Below, piece after piece: positions 25,041 through 36,305 of a DNA stretch of 61,955 nucleotides. The position numbers and the translations under genes were made by a program. Numbering within the stretch: position 1 is the stretch's first letter; the number at the start of each line of letters is the position of its first letter. Below the pieces are notes generated by a model that saw nothing but the letters and a program-made list of their open reading frames with translations, did no database searches and was not told the origin of the DNA. The stretch is from Phlegmacium glaucopus. Taxonomy: Eukaryota; Basidiomycota; Agaricomycetes; Agaricales; Cortinariaceae. Where the stretch lies: positions 1 to 61,955 of the forward strand of contig MU130571.1 of assembly GCA_015039465.1 (NCBI GenBank), in the 5' to 3' direction.

Positions 25041-26740
25041 TGCTCCTCGTTTCGCTCGTCTCATATCTCGTCGCCCTACCTTAGTTGGAACCTTTCTGCA
25101 TATACTTGACTCAGTGTTTAGGCCACCGAAGCCCCGAGCCGCATCACACCTCAGTTAGTACAGCACCTAGCGTACTGACAGTGTATCATCGTCATCTTCA
25201 TTGTCCTCCTTATCCTCTTCTCCAACTCCATCGGTTCCAGCCACTCTGTATGGTCCATCGGTATCTATGATCGATAGCGTTACTGTTGCTCTTGGTGCTG
25301 ATGGTGAATCTGAAGCCCAACAATTGAAGGATCGATTGCGGGGATTAAAAGCGAAGTTTTTAGAATTGAAAGATGCTGTTGAAGAGATTATCGGGAGGTT
25401 GGAGGGTTTGGAAGGAGGGCAGGATTTGGATGAGGTTGAGATTGAGGGTAGGGATTTGGGGCAGGGTGGTGCAGATGGAGGTTCGAGCTATCATCCGGAT
25501 TTTGTTTCTCAGGCGTCGTCTCAGACGGAAGAGGGAAGCGGAAGCGGCAGGAGAAAGACTGAGGATTGTGATCTGGATGTCCAGATGATGGGCATTTCTG
25601 AGTTTGATGTTATCCCTGGTTATGTCCACGCTGCGGTTGGAGTTGGCGCTTTGGTTATGCATCTGTTCAGACGGCTGAACCTACTTCACACATATTATCC
25701 GACTGTTATATCATGATCTACCACCATGCCTGTGCAGACTGATAATGTCAGAAGAAAGAAGAAGACAACGAGAACGAAGGGAAATGGGAAGAAAAAGGCG
25801 AAGTAAAGACTATGAAGGGGAAGAGGGGTGTTAATGACTCCTATGATCGATAGCGTTGCTGTTGCTCTTGGTTACTGACGGTGAATCCGAAGCTCAACAA
25901 TTGAAGGATCGATTCCGGGAATTGAAAACGCAAGTTTTAGGATTGAAAGATGCTTTGGAGGAGATTATCGGGAGGGTTGGAGGGTTTGGAAGGAGAGTAG
26001 GATTTTGATGGGGCTGAGGGTGGGGATTTGGGCAGGGTGGTGCAGGTGGAAATTCGAGCAATCATTTGGAGTTCGAGCAATCACCTGGATTTTGTTTCTC
26101 AGATGGAAGAGAATCGGAAGCGAGGGAGAAAGAGAGTGGGGGTTGTCAGTTGAATATTGAGATGATGGGCGTTTCTGAGTTTGATGCTATGCCTGGTTAT
26201 GTCGACGCTGCGGTTGGCGTTGGCGCTTTGGTTGTGTTCAGGGATGTATCTGTGCAGACGGATGAACCTACTCACGCATATCGTCTGGCTGTTATATCTA
26301 CCACCATACCTCTGCAGACTGATGATGTCAACTCTGCCACTCTACCACCTGCAACAGACGAACTCTCGAATGAGAACAATCTCGGGAATATCACACCTTC
26401 AAGAACACCCCTAGAATCGCACAATGACGAAACCTTCCATCAACTACTAGTCTTCCAACCTCGCTGACAGGCTTGTGTAGAGCTTTTGATAGGATACCGT
26501 GCATTTTTAGCACGACAGAGAAGCTGCGCACGAATACGACGTCAAATACGTCGGACTTGAAAAGAGGTGTTAACGCGAATGTTGAAGATAGCGCTCACTA
26601 TGTACAGCCACAAACGAAGCTTCCGATCTTAGTACATCACTATTGTCTGGGGTAACTGAAAGATAAATACCAGTCTAGTTATACATAGAATTCTTTCATC
26701 GCGTCACCAGTAAGTATAATAACGCATTTCACATGCATGC

Positions 26741-28400
26741 TCAACGTAAGCACACTTCGTAGCTCTCGCTCTCGTCTTTGTCTGGTGTTCGCTGGGTACG
26801 AGTACGACGAGCGCCTGTGAGATTAATGGTCAACCACTTCTTCAGCCCCATAAACGTGTAAATCACTTACGATTGAGTCACATTGCCTACTCCCGAATTC
26901 ACATTTGTCCCTGGACCCCCTATGGTACATCCGTAAGGCCCCATAGGAAGTGGATAAGGATGCACATGCGTTGGATGGTATGGATTACAATGAGGGACGA
27001 GGAGTGGGTTTGTCGGGTACATGGGTGAACCTAGATCGTTATACGAGTCTGATGAGCTCCCGTCAGGGCTCCCATAGGGAGGTGCAAAGGGATACCCACA
27101 TATTGGACAATATGAAGCGTGATGTGGGAAGTGCCCGCCTGGTAAGCATATAGGTGAGTTTGATGCGCTCCCGAGGCCTTGAATATGTGTCATCGAGTTA
27201 TCCACACGATCTAACGGCCTCTGAGACTTGCGCTTGACCTTGCGACCCGATCTCAGAGGTTGAGGCACATAATCTTCTTCCTCTCCTGTCGATCTGTCTT
27301 CTGTCTCCTTAATCAATAGGATGGGGTGCGTAGCCACTGGCCGTCTCTTTGTTGACCTTGAGGGAATCCTCTTTATCTCACTATTACAGCTCCTTCTCAC
27401 AGACCCCGTTAGTTCACCCTCTTGTGAACTTGCCTCCCTTACAGTGACATCCTGTACAAATCAATCAGAATGGTGAAAATAAATGGTGTACAATCGGACT
27501 CACAGATGTCTTTTCAGGAGTCATTGATGTCGGAATAATAGGGTCAACATAACACATCTGACTTTCCGGCGATGGAACAGGATTGGATGGCGAAGGATAT
27601 GTGGACCGCCCCTTCCAGCGACGGAGTATGAGGGTGGCAACGATTGTGAGGAAGACTACTCCCCCAATGACGGCGGCTAATTTGGCGGAATCTAAGGCTA
27701 ATATCAGTGAATGTAGAATAATTGGTTCAGAGAACGTACCTGAAGTCTTAGCCAAGGCGATGTTCGTATTGTTGCCAGCCTGAATACATATGTTCAACAA
27801 ATATCACTGGAGATATAGAATAGCAATACCTCTCCATCCAGGTAGTCATCATGATGGACACAAGTAAGCAATGCAATGGGGGCCAAACTAAATGAATGAG
27901 GAAATGCAGGATAGGAATAAGAGTTGCAGCTCACACTTGGACATGGTAGACGGTACAATTAGTTTTGTAGTCCAACCAACTAACAGAAAACAATGAACAA
28001 CAATGATCCCTCCAGAGTAAGAAGATCACGTGACTTACGTCACGAAGCCACAGTGTGTCGAGAGAGTCGAGCGGCAGATATCCAGCAGAGAGTGATAGGC
28101 AAAGGACACTGGGATAATTGGCGGATTGATCGAAAGGAGATGGTACGAAAACCCACAGTTGGTTTGAGAACAGATTCCTCAAATAGATATTGCCACATTG
28201 CAAGGTGATTCATTTGGCAAGCCATTGTATGACTATAACCAAATCAAACATTCGTCTTATTAATGACAACTTCCTTCAAGTCATAGGCGTACCCTTATAA
28301 ATATTGGAAGATATTCCGGCACCTGAGCAGAGACTGGGACATAATAGCCTGAGGGAACAATAGTTACTAGGATGGCAATGATTTCGAGAGTTCTTTGCAT
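26741..28400 (-). pseudogene. M3: membrane protein gene with a nonsense codon in exon 2
   Basis: Start at 28400 gives MQRTLEIIAILVTIVPSGYY, a good signal peptide. Exon 7 is open (IGGVVFLTIVATLILRRWKG), exon 8 is open (about 26880-27451), and exon 9 (RTRTQRTPDKDE...EVCLR) ends at 26741. Exon 2 reads SYNGLPNESPCNVAIS-I and then TGA, where M7 has the Arg of PIRG encoded by CGA: a C-to-T change. Exon 3 has been altered by a short unrelated stretch around 28060-28095 (GAGAGAGTCGAGCGGCAGAT). The C-terminal end of exon 8 lacks the HMTISGIGNN segment of M2. It would make a short secreted peptide unless the TGA is bypassed. Confidence 0.75.
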
Positions 28401-28734
28401 GCCAAGGTGTCGGGCAGCTTCTTGGTACCAATAACAAGGGGAGAAACGGTGTCTCTTTTAAGGAAAGGCGATTTTTGGGCTATTATAGGCCCTTATATCA
28501 CCTGAAAATATCTTCCAAGATGTATACGTACTTTATTTACAATCATGCCATTACATTACCACTTATGTAAGAGACGCCGAATTCGCTCCCTGACAGCTAT
28601 ATCCGGTTCCATACCGGTTAGCCGGCTCCCTTCGTTAGGATTTAAACTTTGCCTGCGTTTTCTGCTCTCGTGCTAATAAAGGGTATGCATTTTAAGCGCT
28701 CACTAAAAAAACTACTGTATGGTGGAAACTGGCT

Positions 28735-31429
28735 CTCAGGATAAGAGAGCTTACATTGGCCCCGGCCTTAATGGAATTCCGAAAATTTTCAGTCTCAGAT
28801 CTGAAAATACCAATCAATTGCGACGCCTGAGGAACGAAATCTAGATGGCTCGAACCTCGATCTGCACCACCCTGCCCCAAATCCCTATCCAAATCCCACT
28901 CTCCTTCCATACATTTCAACCTCCTTATAATCTCCTCCAAAGCATGTTTCAATCCTAAAACTTCGCTTTTAATTCCCGGAATCGATCCTTCAATTGTTAA
29001 GCTTCGGATTCACCGTCAACAGCAAGCGCAACAGCAACAATATCAATCAGAGATAACGCTGGACCATACAGAGTGGCCTGCGCCGATGGGGTCTGAGAAG
29101 AGAATGAGGATCATGACGATGCCGATACCGATGAGCAGGAAAGAGAAGAGGCAGCATCCAAGGAATTGCTCATCAGCACGCTTTTGGGATCTGCTATGAT
29201 GACAAGACGTTCGGATTCAAGTGCTTTCGCATGCATGTCATCTAGATTCGGGACTATGAGGTGGACCGAGAGGCGTATCGGGGGGGCACTGGAAAATCTG
29301 CGAGTCATCTGCGACTTGCATGCGAGCAATTTGCGAGTGACTTGAGAGTAATTTGAGTGACTTGCGAGTATTTGAGAGTGACTTGCGAGTACTTTGCGAA
29401 TGACTTGCAAGTGTTGTGGATTTCTTGCAAGTGTTGTGAGTCAACCAATTCATTCACAAGATATCATGCATAGTTGCAAGTATTTAAGTAAATTATCGTA
29501 TAAAATTACCTGTCATCTGTTGGACCAGTTACCCAGTACTTAGTGCGCAGGCTCCTGAGTCCTACCCAATATGGTTGGAATAAAAAAAATGAACATAAGA
29601 AGTCGGAACCTACCATCTTCTTTATATAAGGGCAAAATATCACCTCGTGAATGCGCGGAGGGTCCTTTATCGCTGACAAATCCGATCCTTCCACTAGTAC
29701 CCGGTTCATCTGGAACAAAGTATTTAGACATATGTTTGAAAAAACCCTCAAAACACGTTTAGTTGGGAGATCAGAATTATAGATTAGGACATAACTCACA
29801 AAAACCATCCTGGACGGATGTGGGATGGAAGGAATAAATTTAAATTTGAGTACCACATGATAACAGTCGACCACCGCATCCGAGTCACTTTCCAAATATA
29901 ATCAAAATGGAGAACATACCATTTAGCACCTATCAGGTCATGGGCTGCTAGGAATACCTGAGGCTCAGCTGCGAGACACTTGTGAGACAGTTGTGTACAT
30001 GCCAACTCGCAAGTTCCAGGACTTGGGAGCGTTAGCGCCCATTGTGAACATCTGCGAGTTATTGCGAGTTATCTGCGGGTTACTTGCGAGTTACTTGCGA
30101 GTGATCTGCGGGTTATTTGCGAGTTATTTGCGAGTAATGTTACTTGCGAGTACCTGCAAGTACTTGTGGGTAACATTGTGGGTAACTGTGAGTAATGAAC
30201 GGACATATATGCAAACACAGCTGTGTGTGTCGTATAAATTTACACACAGATAAATGAATATTGGGATGATGAAACAATTAACCTGCCAGTGCTGTGAAAA
30301 TCTTAGCCAAACCGAAGTCGGAAGGGTCTGTGAGCTTAGTAGTCAAATTCTCTTCTCATGGTATTGCAGTTTTGACAATTTCTGGATACATTACATCTTC
30401 AATATTGGCCTTATGTATTTTTTGGAAGGAGGGGAGACATGTAACAGTTGAATTACCGTTAGAAGTTGATGACTGCGATGGATGCAAGGCCATGGGAACA
30501 TTTGTCCGACGTAGAGAGCAAGAACACTTGAGAGCAACTTGCGAGGCACTTGCGAGAACTTCAAAAAGGTTGCGAGAACTTACAAAAGCTTGCGATCAGA
30601 CGACTCGCAAGTGATCGCAGTGACTCGCATATTTCTCTATGCCCGTATCGGGGGTAGCAGCAGCAACGGTAGGAAGAGTAGTAGTCGTCAACTCGTCTTG
30701 TTCATCTCCTCCATCCGCGTCATCGTCGTCGCGGTAAATGTTCGTAGTACTATTCAAAGCTGGAACAGGCCATGGCGCTTTGAATGACGGCGACGACGAT
30801 GGCCCCGAATCTTGTATACCAAAAAACTTCTCTGCCGGAAACCTTTGAACGCCTACCTTTTCCAATCTGGAATTAGGGAATTATTTTTCTAAAAAAAGGT
30901 GAAAGGGTGAGGAGGATGTGACTAACCGTGTTTGAGGATGTCTCGCTCATACTCTTTAGGACTAAAGTAGGACAAGAAAGATCCCAATTTTGCTGGCGAA
31001 CTAACAGGCCAGCTCTTAGTCAAAAGCCGGTCGAACATGACACATCGCCAGTCATTCTCCATGCCACTACTCTCCGTTTTAGCAGGCGCTTCCGAGAATA
31101 AAACCTGATAAAGTCTCGAAAAATGAAGTATTTCATCTTTAACTGCTTCACAGCGTTGACGGTTTTGTAATAAAGACAAAGTGCGAGTAGTCGTTTACCA
31201 TTGATACTTGGCGATGAACATCAGAGGAAGGCAATATATCCATGTGGTAAAGTGGTGATGAACCTCATCTTCTGTTCTGACAGACAAAGGGAGCAGAAGG
31301 GTTGTAATCTCGTGGGGAGATTGTGAAAACCTTTGAGCAGAGATGGCTTAGCAGTTTGTCATCTGACTTGTACAACGGACGGAGCCAATTGCAGGGCGGG
31401 AATTGAAGATAGTGTGACGTATCTAATAC
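28735..31429 (-). pseudogene. P3: inverted P-family gene split by a transposon
   Basis: This is the only P copy on the minus strand. Its 5' end (GGTATTAGATACGTCACAC) matches P2. The N-terminal domain is the least damaged in the family (KDEILHFSRLYQVLFSE, then FDRLLTKSWPVSSPAKLG and SPKEYERDILKHG before a GTTAGT donor). The middle keeps SSPSFKAPWPVPALNSTTN and an acidic run. The gene is then split by the element at 29284-30644, after which VPNLDDMHAKALESERLV and a Leu-rich coiled coil (EEIIRRLKCMEGEWDLD) follow. The C-terminal third is missing at 28735. Confidence 0.65.
29284..30644. mobile_element. Non-autonomous element with 9-base target duplication and TTGCGAGT arrays
   Basis: The nonamer GTATCGGGG flanks the element exactly (29275-29283 and 30645-30653); P1 and P2 have a single uninterrupted site. 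The ends are GGGCACTGGAAAATC... and the complement of GGGCATAGAGAAATA..., imperfect inverted repeats both followed by TGCGAGTCA. Each end carries a dense array of TTGCGAGTNA-type motifs (29300-29450; 30040-30200 and 30530-30625). Nine-base duplications are typical of Mutator-like elements; reading the G-run differently gives 8 bases and a hAT interpretation. A 129-residue minus-strand frame (29506-29895) matches nothing I know. Confidence 0.82.
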
Positions 31430-31785
31430 CATGACGGGGAATTTATTTTTCTCGATCCGGATATCCCCAATGTGACCTCCTGTTCGTATGATAGCATATC
31501 TGTAAATCGAAAACTCATACTAACTCCCGAATTTGGATAGACCATGCTAGCATCAATGCTTTTGATGGTAGCCTCTCCACCTCCTCTTTCAGTCACACGA
31601 ATTGCACACGAAACGAAAATGGAGAAGCATTTAGGGCTAACAATTATCGACTCTTCGTTATTGAAGCTGTCGTCTGACGCAAGCCTCCTCACCTTGCACA
31701 TTTGACAAAAGATACAAGTAGTATGTGGCCTATTGGTGCTAAACACATCATCCAGTGCAATATTGCACCAAAGTTACCAAACCAG
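31430..31785 (-). pseudogene. Inverted fragment of P-linked sequence
   Basis: Read on the minus strand this contains the CIFCQMCK motif, GTGACTGAAAGAGGAGGTGG and a SFRFTDMLS segment, all found in other P units. The same sequence is in plus orientation at 48835-49025, directly after the duplicated block that here lies on the other side, so an inversion breakpoint falls near 31785. Confidence 0.55.
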
Positions 31786-32480
31786 TTGAGTAATAAATTA
31801 TAATTCTGCGGCATCGGCAGCTAACCAAGTAAAACGGTTTCATGGATTGCTTGATGCGCTTTCAATACGGTCCAGACCGCTGCTTCGTGGAAATCAAGAG
31901 CCATGGCGCCATGACTGCGTCACGATGCTGAATCTACTTTTTGCCGGTTGGTTTAGTGGGCAGTGCACGATTTTCCTGAAGATGAAGATCATGTCGTGAC
32001 TTAAATTCTGGCTTCGGTATGGATATCACATACCGATACATAAGCCAACGTAAGACAGGTCTGGCATCCCTACACCCCTGATCCATCATACTTACCCTTG
32101 GAAGGTTTCCTAATATCCGGAAGTTCTTCGCGCATGTTTCCAGTACCGCATATTGATCTTTTTCAGAATGAAAATTCGCGCAAGTTACCCAAGGCTGATA
32201 CTCCTCGAACCTACTCCATTTATTGACCCATGACCCCGCAAATAGAGTTCTTTCGCACACACAGCCAATTCCTAACCGATGAATAAGAATACGAGCCTTG
32301 GGCGGTGAGTGCACATTTATTTTGTTATTGATACCTCATATATTAATGGTTTACATATAGGGGCCGTCGAGTTGGACAAGCGCTGCGTTATAGACATGCT
32401 TTTATTCGGCCACCAGTTGTAAGTGGACATCTCAAGATTTGAAGACCTAAAGGCTTGGGCCTTAGGGCGGAACAACCAAT
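31786..32480. repeat. Duplicated block, copy A
   Basis: This segment (AGTTGAGTAATAAATTATAA to GGCCTTAGGG) is collinear with 46325-47123 plus 48775-48835. Both copies contain AGACCGCTGCTT, GAGCCATGGC and CAGTGCACGATTTTCC anchors. A 127-residue minus-strand frame (31934-32314) exists only in this copy, so I do not call it a gene. Copy A is the empty site for the element at 47124-48774. Confidence 0.7.
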
Positions 32481-32649
32481 GTTTCGGGCAGATGTGTGGG
32501 ATTTCCCCAGACGAACTTCACTTTGGCGGATATACCCAGGTCCCATGATTGACAGAACTCTCTTTGAAGAGGGATTATCGTTCTTCACCGGTGTTTCTAA
32601 ATCCAAGATTCTTTGAAGGAGCTTTACCGCGATTTTGGTATTTTCAAAG
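32481..32649. other. Short spacer
   Basis: No exon, repeat or RNA signal seen between the duplicated block and the truncated P4. Confidence 0.4.
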
Positions 32650-33888
32650 TGAAAGTATGAGTTTTCGAGTTTTACGGATATGCTACGAGCACGACGACAG
32701 GTCAACTGGAAATCTCAGAAAATTGAAGTGCAATCGCAAGCGCACAATTGAACAGGTGCGGGTGGTGATGCGGGTTGTACTGATAGAGAGAGACGACAAG
32801 ATGTGAAGAAAGGAAAGAAAAAGGTGAAGGTGAAGACTGTGAATGGGAAGAGGGGCGTTAATGACTCGAAGAATGAGTCTTTTGGTATACAAGATTCGGG
32901 GCCATCGTGGTCGCCGTCATTCAAAGCGCCATGGCCCGTTCCCGCTTGGAATAGTACTAGGAACAATTACGGCGACGACGACGACACCGATGGAGGAGAT
33001 GAACAAGACGAGATAACAACTACTACTAATCCTACCGTTCCTACTGCCATCCCCGAGCCTCCCCATCCACCTCATAACCAAGTCCCGAATCTAGATGATA
33101 TGCATGCGATGGCGGATCCCAAAAGCGTGCTGATGGGCAATTCCCTGGACGCTGCTTCTTCTCTTTCCTGGTCAACGGTATCGGCATCGTCATGATCCTC
33201 ATTCTCTTCACCAACCCCATCTGCTCAGGCTACTCTGTATGGTCCAGCGGTATCTATGATCGATAGTGTTGCTGTTGCGCTTGCTGTTGACGGTGAATCC
33301 GAAGTTCAACAATTGAAGGATCGACTCCGGGAATTAAAAGCGAAGTTTGAGCATTGAAACATGCTTTGGAGGAGGTTGGAATGTATGGAAGGAGAGTGGA
33401 ATTTGGATGGGGATTTGGGGCAAGGTGGTGCAGATGGAGGTTCGAGCCATCATCTGGATTTCGTTCTTCAGGCGTCGATGACAATGACAGTCGTCTCAGA
33501 CAGAAGAGAAGCGGAAGCGGAAGGAGAAAGAGAATGATGATTGTGGTCTTGATGTTGAGATGATGGGCGTTTCTGGCTTGGTGTTATCCCTGGTTATGTC
33601 GACGCTACGGTTGGAGTTGACGCTCTGGTTGTGTTGAGGGATGTACCTGTGCAGACGGATGAACCTACTCACGCATATCATCCGGCTGTTATATCTACCA
33701 CCATACCTGTGCAGACTGATGATGTCAGCTCTGCCACTCTACCACCTGCAACAGACGAACTCTCAAATGAGAACAATCTCAGGAATATCACACCTTCAAG
33801 AACACCCCTAGAATCGCAAAATGACGAAACCTTCCAGCAACTCATGAATACTACTAGTCTTTCAACCCTCGTTGACAGGCTTGTGTAG
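32650..33888 (+). pseudogene. P4: 5'-truncated P-family gene
   Basis: Only the downstream half is present, starting at GAGTTTTCGAGTTTTACGGA (SSFTDML equivalent). It contains KVKTVNGKRGVNDSKNESF, SWSPSFKAPWPVPAWNSTRN, the acidic run, VPNLDDMHAM, the coiled-coil region and a C-terminal segment with RDVPVQTDE and TTSLSTLVDRLV, ending TAG at 33888. Frames change at least twice (about 33190 and 33355), and MAKALESERLV-type residues are deleted. Convergent with M4, 245 bases apart. Confidence 0.6.
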
Positions 33889-34133
33889 AGCTTTTGATAG
33901 GATACCGTACATTTTTAGCACGACGGAGAAGGGTAGCTGCGCACGAATACGACTTGGAGGCCGGAGTTTTAAAAGAGGTGTTAACGCGAATGTTGAAGAT
34001 AGCGCTCGTACAGCCACAAACGAAGCTTCCGATCTAAGTAGTCCATCACTATTCTGGAAGGGTAACTGCAAGCTAAATACCAGTCTAGTTATACATAGAA
34101 TTCTTTCATTGCGTCACCATTTCACATGCATGC

Positions 34134-35790
34134 TCAACATAAGCACACTTCGCAGCCCTCGCTCTCGTCTTTGTCTGCTGTTCGCTGGGTACGAGTACGA
34201 GGAGCGCCTGTGAGATTAATCGTCAACTACTATCCTCAGCCCTATAAACGTGTAAATCACTTACCATAACCATCATTCACGGAACTGTTATTACCAATAC
34301 CTGAAATAGTCATATGAGTGATATTCCCTACTCCCGAATTCACATTTGTCCCTGGACCCCCTATGGTACATCCATAAGGCCCCATAGGAAGTGGATAAGG
34401 ATAAGGATGCAAATGCGTTGAATGGTATGGATTACAATGAGGGACGAGTGGGTGTGTCGTGTACATTGGTGAACCTATACGAGTCTGATGAGCTCCCGTC
34501 AGGGCTTCCATAGGGAGGTGAAAAAGGATACCCACACATTGGACAATATGGAGCGTGATGTGGGAAGTGCCCGCCTGGTAAGCCTATAGGTGAGTTTGAT
34601 GCGCTCCCGAGGCCTTGAATATGTGCCATCGAGCTATCCACACGATCTAACGGCCTCTGAGACTTGCGCTTGACCTTGCGACTCGATCTCGGAGGTTGAG
34701 GCGCATAATCTTCTTCCTCTTCCGTCGATCTGTCTTCTGTCTCCAATAGGATGGGGTGTGTAGCCACTGGCCGTCTCTTTGTTGACCTTGGGGGATTCCT
34801 CTTTACCTCACTATTACAGCTCCTTCTCACAGACCCCGTTAATACATCCTCTTGCGAACTTGCCTCCCCTACCGTGACATCCTGTACAAATCAATCAGAA
34901 TGGTGAAAATAAACAGTGTACAATCGGACTCACAGATGTCTTTTCAGGAGTCATTGATGTCGGAATAATAGGGTCAACATAACACATCTGAATTTCCGGC
35001 GATGAAACAGGATTGTATGGAGAAGGGTATGTGGCCTGCTTTTTCCAGCGACGAAGGATGATGGCGGCAACGATTGTGAGGAATACTACTCCCCCAATGA
35101 CGGCAGCTAATTTGGCACAATCTAAGGCTAATATCAGTGAATGTAGAATAACTAGGCCAGATAACGCACCCGCAGTCTTGGGCAAGGTGATGTTCATAGT
35201 GTTGCCAGCCTGAATATATATGTTCAATGAACACCGCTGGAGATATAATATAGCAATACCTCTCCATCCAAATAATGATCATGATGAACCCAGGTAAACG
35301 ATGTAATGGGGGACAAACTAAATGAATGAGGAAAGGTGAGATAGGAATAGGAGTTGTAGCTCACACTTGGACATAGCAGACGGTGGTACAATTAGTTTCG
35401 GAGTCGAACCAACTAACGGACAACAATGTTTATAGTGCCACCCAAGTAAGATCACGTGACTTGCATCAAGAAGTCGCAACAGCTCCAAGAATGGTTGGCA
35501 TCCATCAGAGGATGCCCAAGATGTGCAAAGGCTGGTAGGAATTGGTGGATTGATCGAAGGAAGATGGTAAGAAAACTCACGATGGGTTTTAGAACAGACT
35601 CCTTGGATAGGCATTGCCATATTGTACGACTATAACCAAGTCAACATTTGTCTTGTGAATCTTTGCGTGGTTTGCATACCCTTATAAATATTGGCCGACA
35701 TGCTGGTATCTGAGCGGAAACTGGGACATAATAGCCTGAGGGAAAAATAGTTACTAGTAGGATGACGATGGTTTCGAGAGTTCTTTGCAT
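34134..35790 (-). pseudogene. M4: membrane protein gene with a frameshift in exon 8
   Basis: Start at 35790 (signal peptide MQRTLETIVILLVTIFPSGY-like), membrane helix exon (IGGVVFLTIVAAIILRRWKK) and terminal exon 9 (RTRTQRTADKDE...EVCLC, stop at 34134) are all present. In exon 8 the codons between SSSDSY and SPMYTT have lost about 10 bases (GGTGAACCTATACGAG versus GGTGAACCTAGATCGTTATACGAG in M3), so the first half and second half lie in different frames. The third intron has a GC donor. Otherwise very close to M3. Confidence 0.75.
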
Positions 35791-36305
35791 GCCAGGGTGT
35801 CTCGACTCGGAGGATCAGGTGTGGAACTTGGGGATTCTGGGAAGACACAAGAATACATGTGCTTACTTTAAGGGAAAGACGATCATTGGTCCCTTATGTA
35901 CTGAACCCCGGAGTATTCTAATATTGGACTCACTATCCCGTTACGGATATACTTGTAACTTGTTGGACCCGAGGTATATAAACGTCCGAGTCTGGGAACC
36001 AAGGGGGTCCTGGGATTTTAGTCCGTGACCCGAGGAGGGGGGCTGAGGGCTTAATTTCTTTTTCTAATATCACTTTAAACACATTTCCTGCTACTGGACA
36101 GTATTTCCGCCCTTGTATCATCATGAAATAGGTACATACAGTTCATATTTGCCTTCTAAGCCAGGTTATATATGTTTTTAAGTGATAAAAGATTGTTAAT
36201 TTGGAGGAAAACATACCCTTTTTGGAAGGAGGGGGTAGGTCAAAATGGCTTAAAAAAATTACCCCGTACCGTTTTTATAATTCCTGGACCCCCTTGCTTT
36301 TTAAG
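35791..36305. other. Spacer upstream of an unrecognised gene
   Basis: Promoter side of M4, then unique sequence with two GGACCC-rich stretches. No gene recognised. Confidence 0.4.

Larger units (their letters stand above)
23967..25188 (+). mobile_element. Probable solo LTR of a retrotransposon
   Basis: Relative to P1 about 1.22 kb is inserted after TCCTGGTCATCGT. The insert begins TGATGAACATGCTGG and ends ACTGACAGTGTATCA, the TG...CA ends expected of an LTR, with TCGT on both sides (up to ATCGT if the end is placed one base earlier). A TATAAAAACC box at about 24703 is followed by a short R-like region. No gag or pol frame is present, so it is most likely a solo LTR left by recombination. Confidence 0.65.
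22561..26480 (+). pseudogene. P2: P-family gene with nonsense codon, LTR insertion and internal duplication
   Basis: P2 has the best N-terminal domain of the family: a frame from 22561 with FQFSPCNWLYQIINQVDSDE and RWLSYLCSKAFTIPPRDYNP. It reaches TAG at 22753-22755 where P1 and P5 have a Tyr codon, and resumes as RTEDGVITMLPHGHRLPL. Then come the Ser/Pro exon (about 23070-23262), SSFTDMLRVP, a Lys/Glu-rich segment, the SQVPNLNVMYAKAL block and MADPTSVLMGNSLD, followed by an LTR insertion at 23967. After it the coiled-coil region appears (EAQQLKDRLRGLKAKFLELK, heptad leucines). A chimaeric fragment at 25745-25840 leads into a second, diverged copy of coiled coil plus C-terminus ending near 26480. 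Not functional as it stands. Confidence 0.65.

Noticed and set aside
31934..32314. Minus-strand frame of 127 residues in duplicated block A
   Set aside because: The collinear block B has stops and indels throughout, so conservation does not support coding.
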